A DNA stretch of 64,000 nucleotides from an uncultured Eubacteriales bacterium (GTDB lineage: Bacteria; Bacillota; Clostridia; Lachnospirales; Lachnospiraceae): positions 237,509 through 301,508 of the forward strand of contig CASFBK010000001.1 of NCBI GenBank assembly GCA_949292785.1, in the 5' to 3' direction. How positions within the stretch are numbered: position 1 is the first letter of the stretch; each line of letters starts with the position of its first letter. Made by a program: the position numbers and the translations under genes. The notes beneath the pieces were generated by a model. It made no database searches. It was not told the origin of the DNA and worked only from the letters and a program-made list of their open reading frames with translations. Positions 1 to 7,950 of this stretch are shown piece by piece.

Positions 1-465
1 AATCAATGCCCCTGTGGTATCCATATCAATTCGGTGTACGATTCCCGGGCGGATAGCTCCGTTGATGCCGGAAAGGCTGTCACGACAATGATACATGACA
101 GCATTTACTAAAGTTCCGCTGTAGTGCCCTGCGGAAGGGTGAACTACCATGCCCTTCGGTTTATTGACTACCAGAACATCGTCATCTTCATATAAAATAT
201 CCAACGGAATATTCTCCGGTAAAATTTCGATTTCCTGTGCCTTGGGAATCGTAACGCTTACCGAATCCTCTGCACTCACCCGGTAGTTTGCTTTCTGCAC
301 CTTTTCGTTTACCAGTACCAGATTTTCCTTGATTAATTTTTGAAAAAAGGAGCGGGATTGATTTTCATAAATTAATGCCAGATATTTATCCAGCCGTTCT
401 CCCTCCTGCTCCATGGTTACTTCAAATTCCTGACAAATTCCGTTATTCTGCTTCGTTTCCTGCAT
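1..465 (-). CDS. rluD: RluA/RluD-family pseudouridine synthase, N-terminal part (gene runs off the window start)
   Basis: Makes pseudouridine in 23S rRNA if it is a true RluD. About 155 residues are visible. An N-terminal S4-like RNA-binding segment (RLDKYLALIYENQSRSFFQK) comes first, then the catalytic-domain entry NKPKGMVVHPS and the signature HRIDMDTTGALI, whose Asp is the family's catalytic residue. The C-terminal half is outside the window. The start ATG at 465 lies inside the last codons of lspA, overlapping its end by 23 bases, so translation is probably coupled. Pairing of lspA with an rluD-type gene is common in Firmicutes. Which RluA subfamily member it is cannot be fixed from this fragment. 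Confidence 0.85.
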   Translation of the reverse strand, partial: MQETKQNNGICQEFEVTMEQEGERLDKYLALIYENQSRSFFQKLIKENLVLVNEKVQKANYRVSAEDSVSVTIPKAQEIEILPENIPLDILYEDDDVLVVNKPKGMVVHPSAGHYSGTLVNAVMYHCRDSLSGINGAIRPGIVHRIDMDTTGALI

Positions 466-979
466 TTTTCTTCTTTTTGGAAGGCAATAATACTTCCAAA
501 TCCTCTTCCTTATAATAAAATAGAAACAATATCAGTAAAGCGACCACACAGCAGCTTACATAGATATCTGCCACGTTAAAAATCGGAAAATCAATTAATT
601 CAAAATAAAAGAAATCGACCACGTAATTCAGGCGAATTCGGTCAATGAGGTTACCGAAGGCTCCTGCCATGAGGAACATGATAATGATTCTTATCCAGAT
701 ATAACGCTTTTCCATAGGGCAATGCCAGTAAATATAAGTCATTACAGCTACCAAAAGCAATGTAATAATGATAAATACAACCTTTCCCCCCTGGAACATC
801 CCAAAGGCAGCTCCCCGGTTCTCCAAATAATGGAGTTGAAATACATCTTTTATTAAAATAACAGAATTTCCATTCTTTAAATGTGTCGTTGCAAGATACT
901 TTGTAAACTGATCTAAAAACAGCAGGAACACTGTTACAATCAATCCAAGGATGCAGCTTATTTTCTTATTTTTCGTCAT
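443..979 (-). CDS. lspA: Lipoprotein signal peptidase II
   Basis: Membrane aspartyl protease that cleaves prolipoprotein signal peptides after lipidation of the +1 Cys. The protein has 178 residues and four predicted hydrophobic segments. The two family motifs are GNLIDR (residues 109-114) and FNVADIY (134-140), giving the catalytic pair Asp113 and Asp138. The C-terminal tail is Lys-rich. It lies one base after aroB and overlaps the rluD-type gene, so it sits in the same transcript. Its substrates plausibly include the lipoproteins encoded elsewhere in this window (D,D-carboxypeptidase, DUF3048 and DUF885 proteins). Confidence 0.96.
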   Translation of the reverse strand: MTKNKKISCILGLIVTVFLLFLDQFTKYLATTHLKNGNSVILIKDVFQLHYLENRGAAFGMFQGGKVVFIIITLLLVAVMTYIYWHCPMEKRYIWIRIIIMFLMAGAFGNLIDRIRLNYVVDFFYFELIDFPIFNVADIYVSCCVVALLILFLFYYKEEDLEVLLPSKKKKNAGNEAE

Positions 980-980
980 A

Positions 981-2078
981 TTAGGCTCCTGTCACATAGG
1001 AAATTCCGGAAAGAAGCTCTTCATCGGTCAGTTCTTTGGTAATAACGGCGTTTCCTATTTCTTTTAATACAATAAATTTTACTTTCCCGGATTCCATCTT
1101 CTTATCCAGCTTGGTGGCTGCAAGAATTTCCTCCGGAGTATGGGAGAATTCCGGAATACGAACCGGAAGCCCATAGCTTTGAATGGTTGCTTCTATCATT
1201 TCTAACTGCTCTTTGGTAATGTATCCCAGTTTCATGGAGATATATCCTGCACCGGCCATTCCAACTGCCACACATTCACCATGGTACATGGAGAATCCGG
1301 AAAGCTTTTCGATGGCATGTCCAAGCGTATGTCCGAAGTTCAGCAATGCACGTTCGCCCTGCTCCTTGGGGTCGTTTTCTACCACGTTACGCTTAATCTC
1401 ACAGCTTCCATAGACCAGTTCTTCTAAGGCTGCCATATCAAGCGCTTTGATACGGTCACTATTTTCCTCTAAGTAGGAAAAATAGGCAGTGTCCTTAATC
1501 AGTCCATGCTTTATGATTTCTCCCATACCGGAGGAAATCTGACGCTTCGGTAATGTCTTTAAAGCGGAAAGATTCATATATACCAGTTTCGGCATATAGA
1601 ACGCACCCACCATATTTTTATACTGCATAAAATCTACTCCGGTCTTACCGCCGATGCTGCTGTCTACCTGTGCCAGCAGTGTGGTTGGAACCTGTACAAA
1701 ATCAATGCCGCGAAGATAGGTTGCCGCAGTAAATCCGGTCAAATCTCCTACGACACCGCCGCCTAAAGCAACTAGCAGGTCTTTCCGGTCAAAGGAATTT
1801 AAGATCAAATGTTCATATACTTTTCCCACGGTATCGGTGTTTTTGCTGGCTTCTCCTGCGTCAAACACATAAGAAACACATTTGGCAGATATGGGTTCCA
1901 ATAATTGGGTTATTTCTTTTAAATACAGTTTCCCAACGTTAGAATCGGTTACGATACATATTTTTCGATTCTCGAATCCCAGCTCCTTCAGTTTTTCCGG
2001 TAATTTACCAAAATCCTGCTGAAGCTCAATATCATAACAGGGTTTTTCTTCATAATTTACAGTAATTTTTCTTCCCAT
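981..2078 (-). CDS. aroB: 3-dehydroquinate synthase (canonical copy)
   Basis: Second step of the shikimate pathway: converts DAHP to 3-dehydroquinate using NAD+ and a divalent metal. 365 residues, normal length. Visible motifs are GGGVVGDLTGF (from 106), VPTTLLAQVDSSIGGKTGVD, GMGEIIKHG and LLNFGHTLGHAIE. Expected metal ligands are Glu187, His250 and His266, and the phosphate-side His254 is present. This is the canonical enzyme, in contrast to the divergent paralogue at 36.9-38.0 kb. It sits between the ylmH-like gene and lspA with 1-15 base gaps, so it is likely co-transcribed. Confidence 0.95.
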   Translation of the reverse strand: MGRKITVNYEEKPCYDIELQQDFGKLPEKLKELGFENRKICIVTDSNVGKLYLKEITQLLEPISAKCVSYVFDAGEASKNTDTVGKVYEHLILNSFDRKDLLVALGGGVVGDLTGFTAATYLRGIDFVQVPTTLLAQVDSSIGGKTGVDFMQYKNMVGAFYMPKLVYMNLSALKTLPKRQISSGMGEIIKHGLIKDTAYFSYLEENSDRIKALDMAALEELVYGSCEIKRNVVENDPKEQGERALLNFGHTLGHAIEKLSGFSMYHGECVAVGMAGAGYISMKLGYITKEQLEMIEATIQSYGLPVRIPEFSHTPEEILAATKLDKKMESGKVKFIVLKEIGNAVITKELTDEELLSGISYVTGA

Positions 2079-2093
2079 GACATCTCCTCTACT

Positions 2094-2846
2094 TTAAATA
2101 TATTTTTCGTATTGTATTTTCAAACGTCCCTTTCGTGTTTCTCCGGAGGCTCCCTGAAAGAGGAAACGTCCGACTGAACGAACAGAAATCACCTCACCGG
2201 CTTTGCACTCGTAGGTGGTATTTAAGATTTCCCGGCTATTCACAAAAACCTTGCTGCCACGTATCCATTCGTTTGCCTGAGAACGTGATATTTTACAGAT
2301 ACAGGCAATTACACTGTCCAAACGATTCGAGGTTATAATCCCTTCTAACGCTTCCGTTTTGGGCACAATATGGACCTCTGAGGCGGCTGTCTTTTCTAAC
2401 TGAACAGAGGTATGCTTGATTCGTGTCAGTTCTTCCTGAATATAATCTGCGATTTTTTCCTGACAAAACACATAGATGACATTGTCCTCCACCAGAATAT
2501 CCCCTAACATACTGCGTTCAATGCCAAGGTTCATAAGACTTCCCAGTACATCCCGATGAGTCAGCTCGTCTGCGAACTTTCGGTTCAATGGGGTTATTTT
2601 CAAACATGAAATCGGATAATCCCAGGTATAACAAAGAGCATCAGGAAGAAATGCAATCATCTGACGCTCACTGTTCTTAAAACCACCAGACATTTCAAAA
2701 CCACAATACAGCTCTGAAATGCTGTTCTTAAAAATATTCTGTTCGTTTAAATTCAGAAAATCGCTGAATAAAACAATATCCTTTTGTTGTGCCTGTCTGG
2801 ACAAATCAATAAAACGTTTGGATAATAAAGTCTCGTCCCTGGTCAT
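2094..2846 (-). CDS. ylmH: S4-domain RNA-binding protein, YlmH type
   Basis: 250-residue protein with an unclassified N-terminal region and an S4 RNA-binding domain near residues 175-240 (NRLDSVIACICKISRSQANE followed by GSKVFVNSR). YlmH proteins bind ribosomal RNA or tRNA, and in Bacillus YlmH is linked to the division-site ylm cluster and ribosome quality control. The neighbours sepF and yggS support the ylm-cluster assignment. The start ATG follows the sepF stop by about 11 bases, suggesting one transcript. Confidence 0.85.
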   Translation of the reverse strand: MTRDETLLSKRFIDLSRQAQQKDIVLFSDFLNLNEQNIFKNSISELYCGFEMSGGFKNSERQMIAFLPDALCYTWDYPISCLKITPLNRKFADELTHRDVLGSLMNLGIERSMLGDILVEDNVIYVFCQEKIADYIQEELTRIKHTSVQLEKTAASEVHIVPKTEALEGIITSNRLDSVIACICKISRSQANEWIRGSKVFVNSREILNTTYECKAGEVISVRSVGRFLFQGASGETRKGRLKIQYEKYI

Positions 2847-2857
2847 GTTCGTATTCC

Positions 2858-3382
2858 TTAAAAATCTGTCTGAATAGGCGGCACATCAAATGCATCCATA
2901 ATATTTGCAAAGTCTCCGGAAATATCTACATTCGGAGGTGTTATTATGAATATGTAATTGGAAATCTTCTGTAAATTACCGCTGATTGCAAAGCAGGAGC
3001 CGGAGGTAAAATCAATAATACGCTGCGCGATTTCTACATCCAGACCTTCTACATTCAGCACTACGGTTCTGTTGAGTAATAATGTTTCTGTAATCTCTCT
3101 TGCATCCTCTACTGAGGTCGGTTTAATTACACATACTTCCATACCTGTTCCCTGCCTTTTGGATGACCGCATCGGTGTAACCTTTGGAGTCGTTTTCACC
3201 GGTTTTGGTTTCTTCTCTTCATATTCAAAATCATCTTCCGGCTCTTTTTCTTTTAAAAAGCCCTTCTTCTTTGGTGCTTCTTCTTCGTAATCGTCATCGT
3301 CATAATAATCTTCGTTATAGAAATCATCGTCATCATCCGGATTCAATCTCATAACATTTAAAAATTTATCAAGCATTCCCAT
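2858..3382 (-). CDS. sepF: Cell division protein SepF
   Basis: Cytoplasmic, membrane-associated FtsZ partner needed for proper septum assembly. With the start at MGMLDKFL the protein has 174 residues. This start is preceded by AAGGAG at a 7-base spacing; upstream in-frame codons lack one. The N-terminus is a short amphipathic membrane-targeting helix. An acidic linker rich in Asp/Glu/Tyr and a Lys/Pro-rich stretch follow. The conserved SepF fold starts near residue 80 (VCVIKPTSVEDAREI, LNVEGLDVEIAQRIIDFTSG). It sits between yggS and ylmH as in many Firmicutes. Confidence 0.94.
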   Translation of the reverse strand: MGMLDKFLNVMRLNPDDDDDFYNEDYYDDDDYEEEAPKKKGFLKEKEPEDDFEYEEKKPKPVKTTPKVTPMRSSKRQGTGMEVCVIKPTSVEDAREITETLLLNRTVVLNVEGLDVEIAQRIIDFTSGSCFAISGNLQKISNYIFIITPPNVDISGDFANIMDAFDVPPIQTDF

Positions 3383-3481
3383 GATAATTCTCCTTGTTAC
3401 CTTTTCGTACTTTATACCATAATTTCCTCGCAATATACTATGGCACATATGCCCATTCGGGCGGCATAATATCTGACGATA

Positions 3482-4171
3482 TTATACGTAATTTCTTTCG
3501 CCAAAAATCCCCGTTCCAACACGTACCATGGTAGCGCCTTCTTCTATGGCGACCATGTAGTCTCCTGTCATTCCCATAGACAGTACACCCATAGATACAT
3601 TATCAATGTTTTTCTGCATTATGTCAACAGATAATTCTTTTATTTGTTTAAAATATTTCCGATTGTCCTCTGCATTCTCTACGAAAGGGGCAATGGTCAT
3701 AAGTCCTTTGACGTGAATGTGAGGAAGCTTGGAAATCTCTTCCACTAAAGTTATTGCTTCGTCTCTGCCGGTTCCAAACTTACTTTCCTCCTGGGCAATA
3801 TTTACTTCCACCAGGATATTTACTTCTACCTGCTTTTTTTCTGCCTGAGAACTAATTTCCTCTGCAAGCCGCAGGGAATCTACAGAATGAATAAGCGAAA
3901 CCTTGTCTACAATGTATTTTACCTTATTTCGCTGAAGGTGTCCAATCATATGCCAACGGATATCCTCCGGTAATACCGGATACTTGTCCATGATTTCCTG
4001 CACCTTGTTTTCACCGAAATCCCGACTTCCAGCGTCATATGCTTCCTGTAACATTGGAACCGGTTTTGTTTTGCTGACAGCAATTAAAGTCACTTCCGAC
4101 ACATCTCTTCCGGATTTTTCACATGCTTTTCTTATATTTCCTCTTACCTGTTCTAAATTTTCCTTTACCAT
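3482..4171 (-). CDS. yggS: PLP homeostasis protein, YggS/PLPBP family
   Basis: Non-catalytic pyridoxal-phosphate-binding TIM-barrel protein involved in vitamin B6 and amino-acid homeostasis. Start chosen at MVKENLEQVRG (4171), which has AGGAGG eight bases upstream; the longer reading to 4195 would place that site inside the gene. 229 residues. The PLP-binding Lys lies in LIAVSKTKP, and other family blocks are FGENKVQE, WHMIGHLQRNK and GVLSMGMTGDY. The start lies 14 bases from the end of the upstream membrane-fusion-like gene. Confidence 0.93.
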   Translation of the reverse strand: MVKENLEQVRGNIRKACEKSGRDVSEVTLIAVSKTKPVPMLQEAYDAGSRDFGENKVQEIMDKYPVLPEDIRWHMIGHLQRNKVKYIVDKVSLIHSVDSLRLAEEISSQAEKKQVEVNILVEVNIAQEESKFGTGRDEAITLVEEISKLPHIHVKGLMTIAPFVENAEDNRKYFKQIKELSVDIMQKNIDNVSMGVLSMGMTGDYMVAIEEGATMVRVGTGIFGERNYV

Positions 4172-4184
4172 TTTGTCATCCTCC

Positions 4185-5582
4185 TTATTGCACAATCTGA
4201 TTTTCTTTTATGGCAGAGGCATCTAATGCTATATGGTCATAAAGGGAAAGACCATAACTTGTCCCTGTGTTTACAATGGTATATTCTTCATTTTGAAATA
4301 ATATCTCTACCTTTCGGAATATGGCATATCCTCTATTGATGTTATAAACGCCCTGAAGAGATGCGGTCTGCTCTAAGGTCATTGTTTCACCAGAATCCGG
4401 TTTGTTAATGATATCGCCCTTTTCTAAGTCGCTTCCATCAATGTAATAGGAATCCTCTGTTTCCTGAAATACAGTAACATCGGTAAATTCCATGGTTGTT
4501 TTTCCATCTTTGGACGTACTTTGACGCAAAACGCCGTTTCCATCGGAATCACCGCCTTTTGTTACATAATCCTTTGGTACAACGAAAAAGGACTTCTCCG
4601 TCAGGGCAGTATTTGGAATCTTAAGTCCGCTGGTATCAGACACCAATAGTTTTACTTCCAGATAACGGTCCGAAGCAAAACGAATCATGGAATTTTGAAA
4701 ACTTAAGTCCAGATAATAAGAACCGTCACGATTTATCACTTTAGAGCTTCCCCAGGCAGTAGAACCATCCTTTTGAAATTCCACCTTTATATTGCTTTCT
4801 TCTGCCAAATCCACTGCCAGACTTTCATCGATAGGAAGCACCAAATCCCATGTTTCGCCGGTAATCAGCTTATATACCGCTTCTCCGGCATTGACCTTGT
4901 CTTTTGCCTGGAGATTGTTCTTTACATGCTTGGACTGGTCAAAGCTGTCCTCCGTAAAAGTGTCGACCGTGGTCTCCTCTAAGCCATCTGTATTATATAC
5001 CACTATTCCGTCTTGCGGTGCAAGATAGGAATGAAAAGTAGCCTCGTTTCCGCTATATCCATCTAAACTGGAAAGGTTACTGGCGCTAAGGGCTTCCATC
5101 AGAGCGGCTTCCATATCATATTTAAAGCTATACACCTGGTAAAAATTCACATCGGAATAACTCAGTACATATTCAGAGGCAGTTTTCTCTAACTCCTGAT
5201 AGGATTCTTTTTTTTCAAAAAGCTGTCCTTCGTTTGCCTCTAACACCTGATTATAAAAATCGCCGGTTTCATCAATCGAATACAAATATGTATTCACGCC
5301 TACTTTGGTAGCATCCTTGTTATAATAGTTAATGTATCCGCTGCTTTCTGCAAGAAATACAGTTTCCTCCCGCAAGGCAAGACCGGTAAAGGTGTTATTC
5401 TGAGCAATCGTTCCCTGTGATACCTCATATACTGCTACCTGTTTTGTGGTAAAATACTGGAAAATATTATAAAGCATATAAATAAAAATAATCAAAAATA
5501 CGATTACTCCGATATTCAGATGTGAGCCTTTATGGAATTTTACAATTTTTTTGTTTTTTTTATTTGTCACAGAAGTTTCCAT
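4185..5582 (-). CDS. Membrane-fusion (HlyD-like) protein of unknown partner
   Basis: 465 residues. A Lys-rich cytoplasmic N-terminus is followed by one transmembrane helix near residues 24-45 (GVIVFLIIFIYMLYNIFQYF). A long extracytoplasmic region then resembles periplasmic-adaptor proteins, with a biotinyl-lipoyl-like beta segment around SSGYINYYNKDATKVGVNTY and a central helical stretch (about residues 110-150). Proteins of this kind are often seen next to yggS and sepF in Clostridia and annotated as putative membrane fusion protein. No transporter gene adjoins it here, so a role in secretion is unproven; a cell-envelope or division role is suggested only by context. Confidence 0.6.
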   Translation of the reverse strand: METSVTNKKNKKIVKFHKGSHLNIGVIVFLIIFIYMLYNIFQYFTTKQVAVYEVSQGTIAQNNTFTGLALREETVFLAESSGYINYYNKDATKVGVNTYLYSIDETGDFYNQVLEANEGQLFEKKESYQELEKTASEYVLSYSDVNFYQVYSFKYDMEAALMEALSASNLSSLDGYSGNEATFHSYLAPQDGIVVYNTDGLEETTVDTFTEDSFDQSKHVKNNLQAKDKVNAGEAVYKLITGETWDLVLPIDESLAVDLAEESNIKVEFQKDGSTAWGSSKVINRDGSYYLDLSFQNSMIRFASDRYLEVKLLVSDTSGLKIPNTALTEKSFFVVPKDYVTKGGDSDGNGVLRQSTSKDGKTTMEFTDVTVFQETEDSYYIDGSDLEKGDIINKPDSGETMTLEQTASLQGVYNINRGYAIFRKVEILFQNEEYTIVNTGTSYGLSLYDHIALDASAIKENQIVQ

Positions 5583-5607
5583 CCTTATTTTTACTCATAT
5601 ATTTTTT

Positions 5608-5636
5608 ATTTTAACATTTTAAAACTGCAAACTCAA
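5608..5636 (-). promoter_or_regulatory. Sigma-A-type promoter for the membrane-fusion/yggS/sepF/ylmH/aroB/lspA run
   Basis: On the minus strand TTGAGT (5631-5636) and TAAAAT (5608-5613) are separated by exactly 17 bases and lie about 25 bases upstream of the first gene of the run. Pattern match only. Confidence 0.5.
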
Positions 5637-5708
5637 TACTGGTATGAATTTCCAACATGTTTTTTTGCAGAGTGGTAATACTAGATTCATGTAAAAGGAG
5701 GAATGCAT

Positions 5709-5921
5709 ATGAATACGAGAGGTTTAGATTATACGTTATTGACCATTGTAATCATTGGTGCCATCAACTGGGGCTTAATTGGTTTATTCCGTTTTGATCT
5801 GGTCGCATTTTTATTTGGCAACATGAGCTGGCTCAGCCGTATTATTTACGGAATTGTTGGAATCAGCGGATTATATCTCTGCAGTGCTTTTGGACGCATC
5901 CGTTCCATGAACGAGGCCTGA
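5709..5921 (+). CDS. DUF378 small membrane protein
   Basis: 70 residues if started at MNTRGLDY. AGGAGG ends seven bases before that ATG (5709) but only one base before the ATG at 5703, so the shorter form is preferred. Two transmembrane helices flank the family hallmark AINWGLIGLFRFDLV and the second-helix motif SWLSRIIYGIVG. DUF378 (YuzA-like) proteins are widespread in Firmicutes and have no established function. It is a lone plus-strand gene that converges on the P-loop gene across a shared terminator. Confidence 0.88.
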   Translation: MNTRGLDYTLLTIVIIGAINWGLIGLFRFDLVAFLFGNMSWLSRIIYGIVGISGLYLCSAFGRIRSMNEA

Positions 5922-5946
5922 AAGAACAACTTGTATTGACAGCTAA

Positions 5947-5977
5947 AAAGGGGTTATTGCCTGGCAACAACCCCTTT
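5947..5977. terminator. Rho-independent terminator between convergent genes
   Basis: Inverted repeat GGGGTTATTGCC / GGCAACAACCCC with one mismatch and flanking A3/T3 pairs. On the minus strand the stem is followed by TTTTT, so it ends the P-loop transcript. On the plus strand it is followed by TTTAT and may also stop the DUF378 transcript. Confidence 0.85.
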
Positions 5978-5989
5978 ATCGTCTGTAAC

Positions 5990-6409
5990 TTACAATGAAA
6001 CAATAATTTTACTTTTTACATATTCCGGTAAATCTGCTTTATTTTTTGAAACGCTCAGTACAAAGTTTACATGAAACATTTCGCCGATTTCCTGAAGCTT
6101 TGTGACTGTGCGGCATATATCATCATCATTCACAGCTCCAACGGTAAGAAAACTGTCCAGGAACATTTCTTCCAAATCACGATCCTGAGAAATAATTCCA
6201 CATATAAATCCAACAAATTCATCGCAATTTGTTATCAGGTAATCAGAAACATTAATCAATCGAACTTTATTACTCAGTTCGTACATATGCTTGGAACTTT
6301 TATCCAGGTACACGATATTTCCATTCAATGATTCTACGTCCTGATTTACTTTGTCTAACAGATATTTTGTCTTTCCTTTTCCTTTTTCGCCAGCTATAAT
6401 TTGTACCAT
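5990..6409 (-). CDS. Small P-loop NTPase-like protein of unknown function
   Basis: 139 residues. A Walker A loop GEKGKGKT sits at residues 7-14, followed by a short alpha/beta body ending ADLPEYVKSKIIVSL. The hydrophobic strand HVNFVLSVSK near the end may be one of the core strands. Proteins like this occur in Lachnospiraceae and are sometimes labelled PilT-like, but the PilT hexamer motifs are not seen, so that name is not justified. It is a single-gene transcript with its own promoter, a roughly 130-base leader carrying a hairpin, and a terminator. Confidence 0.75.
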   Translation of the reverse strand: MVQIIAGEKGKGKTKYLLDKVNQDVESLNGNIVYLDKSSKHMYELSNKVRLINVSDYLITNCDEFVGFICGIISQDRDLEEMFLDSFLTVGAVNDDDICRTVTKLQEIGEMFHVNFVLSVSKNKADLPEYVKSKIIVSL

Positions 6410-6434
6410 GAAAATCTCCTCCTAATCTTGTTCT

Positions 6435-6457
6435 ATTATGAATCTTCAATTCATAAT
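6435..6457 (-). promoter_or_regulatory. Leader hairpin upstream of the P-loop gene
   Basis: Perfect 9-bp inverted repeat ATTATGAAT / ATTCATAAT with a 5-base loop, located about 15 bases upstream of the AGGAGG site of the P-loop gene. There is no T-run, so it is not a terminator. It may affect mRNA stability or ribosome access. Confidence 0.5.
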
Positions 6458-6546
6458 CAAACTTCGCCGCTCATCGAACATGCAAGCACATTCTTCTGGC
6501 GTTCACTTGTTTAATTTGTATAGGAACAGTTCTAATTTATGTGTAC

Positions 6547-6575
6547 ATTATAGTATATATTCACAGAAAATTCAA
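6547..6575 (-). promoter_or_regulatory. Sigma-A-type promoter for the P-loop gene
   Basis: Minus strand TTGAAT (6570-6575), 17-base spacer, TATAAT (6547-6552), a perfect -10 box. It lies directly past the end of the carboxypeptidase gene and gives a leader of about 130 bases. Confidence 0.75.
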
Positions 6576-6578
6576 CTG

Positions 6579-7571
6579 CTATTTCAGGATTTCTCCTAAC
6601 AATTCAGTCATTTCATGATAAAGATTATCACGACTATCTGCTTTAAAAACAATAGAAATGTAAGGGATTTCATCTCCATTTTTGCTGTAAAGAACCAGAC
6701 AATAACCTGCGTCATTTGTGGTTCCTGTTTTTCCGCCGATTACGTTAATACCCTCCGGTGCAGTTTCCTCTCCCTTTAGATATTTATTGGTAGTGCTCCA
6801 ATCCTTTGTGATTGGTTCTCCTGCAGAATTTATAAAATTTGCCGTATAGTTCTGAGTAGTGATGAGCTGCAGAAAACGTTCATCCTGTACTGCTGTATTA
6901 AAAATTAAATACATATCATAAACGGTAGTATAGTGCTCCTCACTGTGGAGTCCATTTGCGTTGACAAAATGGGAATTCGTTGCCCCTAGCGCCTGTGCTT
7001 CCTGATTCATCAGATTCGCAAATTCCTCCGTGCTTCCGGAAATCATATCTGCAATCACATTTGCGGCATCATTTCCACTGCAAAGCATAAGACCGTACAA
7101 TAATTCCTGTAACGATATCGTGTCACCGACCGATAGTCCACAGGTGGTAGAACCGGACTCTAACTGCAGCTCCGCTTCTGTCACTGTTGCGGTTGCTGCA
7201 AGATCACCATATTTCAAAGCAACATATGCGGTTAAAATCTTCGTTGTGCTTGCAGGATAAAGTCTTTCATGAATATTTTTAGCAAACTTTACCTCATGAT
7301 TGGCAGTATCAAACAATCCGGCTGCTTCTGAAAGACTTTCCGTAACGCCTTCTGTCAGCAGGTTGTCTGTACCTGCTACACACAGATTATCTGCAAAGTA
7401 AGAAACATTATGCTCCGAAACAGAAGCATCCATGCCATATGCACTGGTGGTATCATAAATCTGATAGGCATTATCTAATACGGTCTTTTCCCCGCATCCG
7501 GTCAACAGAAAGGAAGAAGCCAGCAGGATGCCTGCAATGTATGTTCTCATTCTTTTATTTATACATTTCAC
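6579..7571 (-). CDS. D-alanyl-D-alanine carboxypeptidase (peptidase S11), lipoprotein
   Basis: Trims the terminal D-Ala from peptidoglycan stem peptides and so limits cross-linking. The N-terminus is a lipoprotein signal ending in the lipobox LTGC, unusual for this family, whose members often use a C-terminal amphipathic anchor. Penicillin-binding motifs are present in order: STTK (in YPASTTKILTAYVA), SGN (in CSGNDAANVI) and KTG (GGKTGTTNDAG). 330 residues with the GTG start at 7571, which overlaps mgsA. An ATG at 7550 is an alternative start that keeps the signal peptide. It is the last gene of the mre/min/rodA block. Confidence 0.93.
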   Translation of the reverse strand: MKCINKRMRTYIAGILLASSFLLTGCGEKTVLDNAYQIYDTTSAYGMDASVSEHNVSYFADNLCVAGTDNLLTEGVTESLSEAAGLFDTANHEVKFAKNIHERLYPASTTKILTAYVALKYGDLAATATVTEAELQLESGSTTCGLSVGDTISLQELLYGLMLCSGNDAANVIADMISGSTEEFANLMNQEAQALGATNSHFVNANGLHSEEHYTTVYDMYLIFNTAVQDERFLQLITTQNYTANFINSAGEPITKDWSTTNKYLKGEETAPEGINVIGGKTGTTNDAGYCLVLYSKNGDEIPYISIVFKADSRDNLYHEMTELLGEILK

Positions 7572-7950
7572 GCCACTCTAAATCTCCTCTGTCTAATGAC
7601 TTAATCAATAATTCTGCCGTTGCCAGATTGGTAGCAAGCGGAATATTGTGAATATCGCATAAGCGAACCACATCGTTTACACTCGGTTCATGGGATTTTG
7701 GTGTCAAAGGATCACGCAAAAAGATGACAAGGTCAATCTGGTTGTGCTCGATTTGGGCACCCAGCTGTTCTGCTCCTCCCAAATGTCCTGCCAGGTACTT
7801 GTGAATCGAAAGGTTGGTCACTTCCTCAATCAAACGTCCTGTTGTTCCGGTTGCAAATAAATCATTTTTACATAAGATGCCGCGGTAGGCGATACAAAAA
7901 TTCTGCATTAACTTTTTCTTGGAATCATGTGCAATTAATCCAATGTTCAT
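7555..7950 (-). CDS. mgsA: Methylglyoxal synthase
   Basis: Converts dihydroxyacetone phosphate to methylglyoxal and phosphate, a bypass that relieves sugar-phosphate stress. 131 residues, normal length. Family blocks are LIAHDSKK, ATGTTGRLI (phosphate binding), GGAEQLGAQI, FLRDPLTPKSHEP and VVRLCDIHNIPLATNLATAE. The ATG immediately follows the rodA stop codon with no gap, and a G-run inside the end of rodA serves as the ribosome site, so translation is coupled. The rodA-mgsA link is conserved in many Clostridia without a known functional reason. Confidence 0.96.
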   Translation of the reverse strand: MNIGLIAHDSKKKLMQNFCIAYRGILCKNDLFATGTTGRLIEEVTNLSIHKYLAGHLGGAEQLGAQIEHNQIDLVIFLRDPLTPKSHEPSVNDVVRLCDIHNIPLATNLATAELLIKSLDRGDLEWREMYK

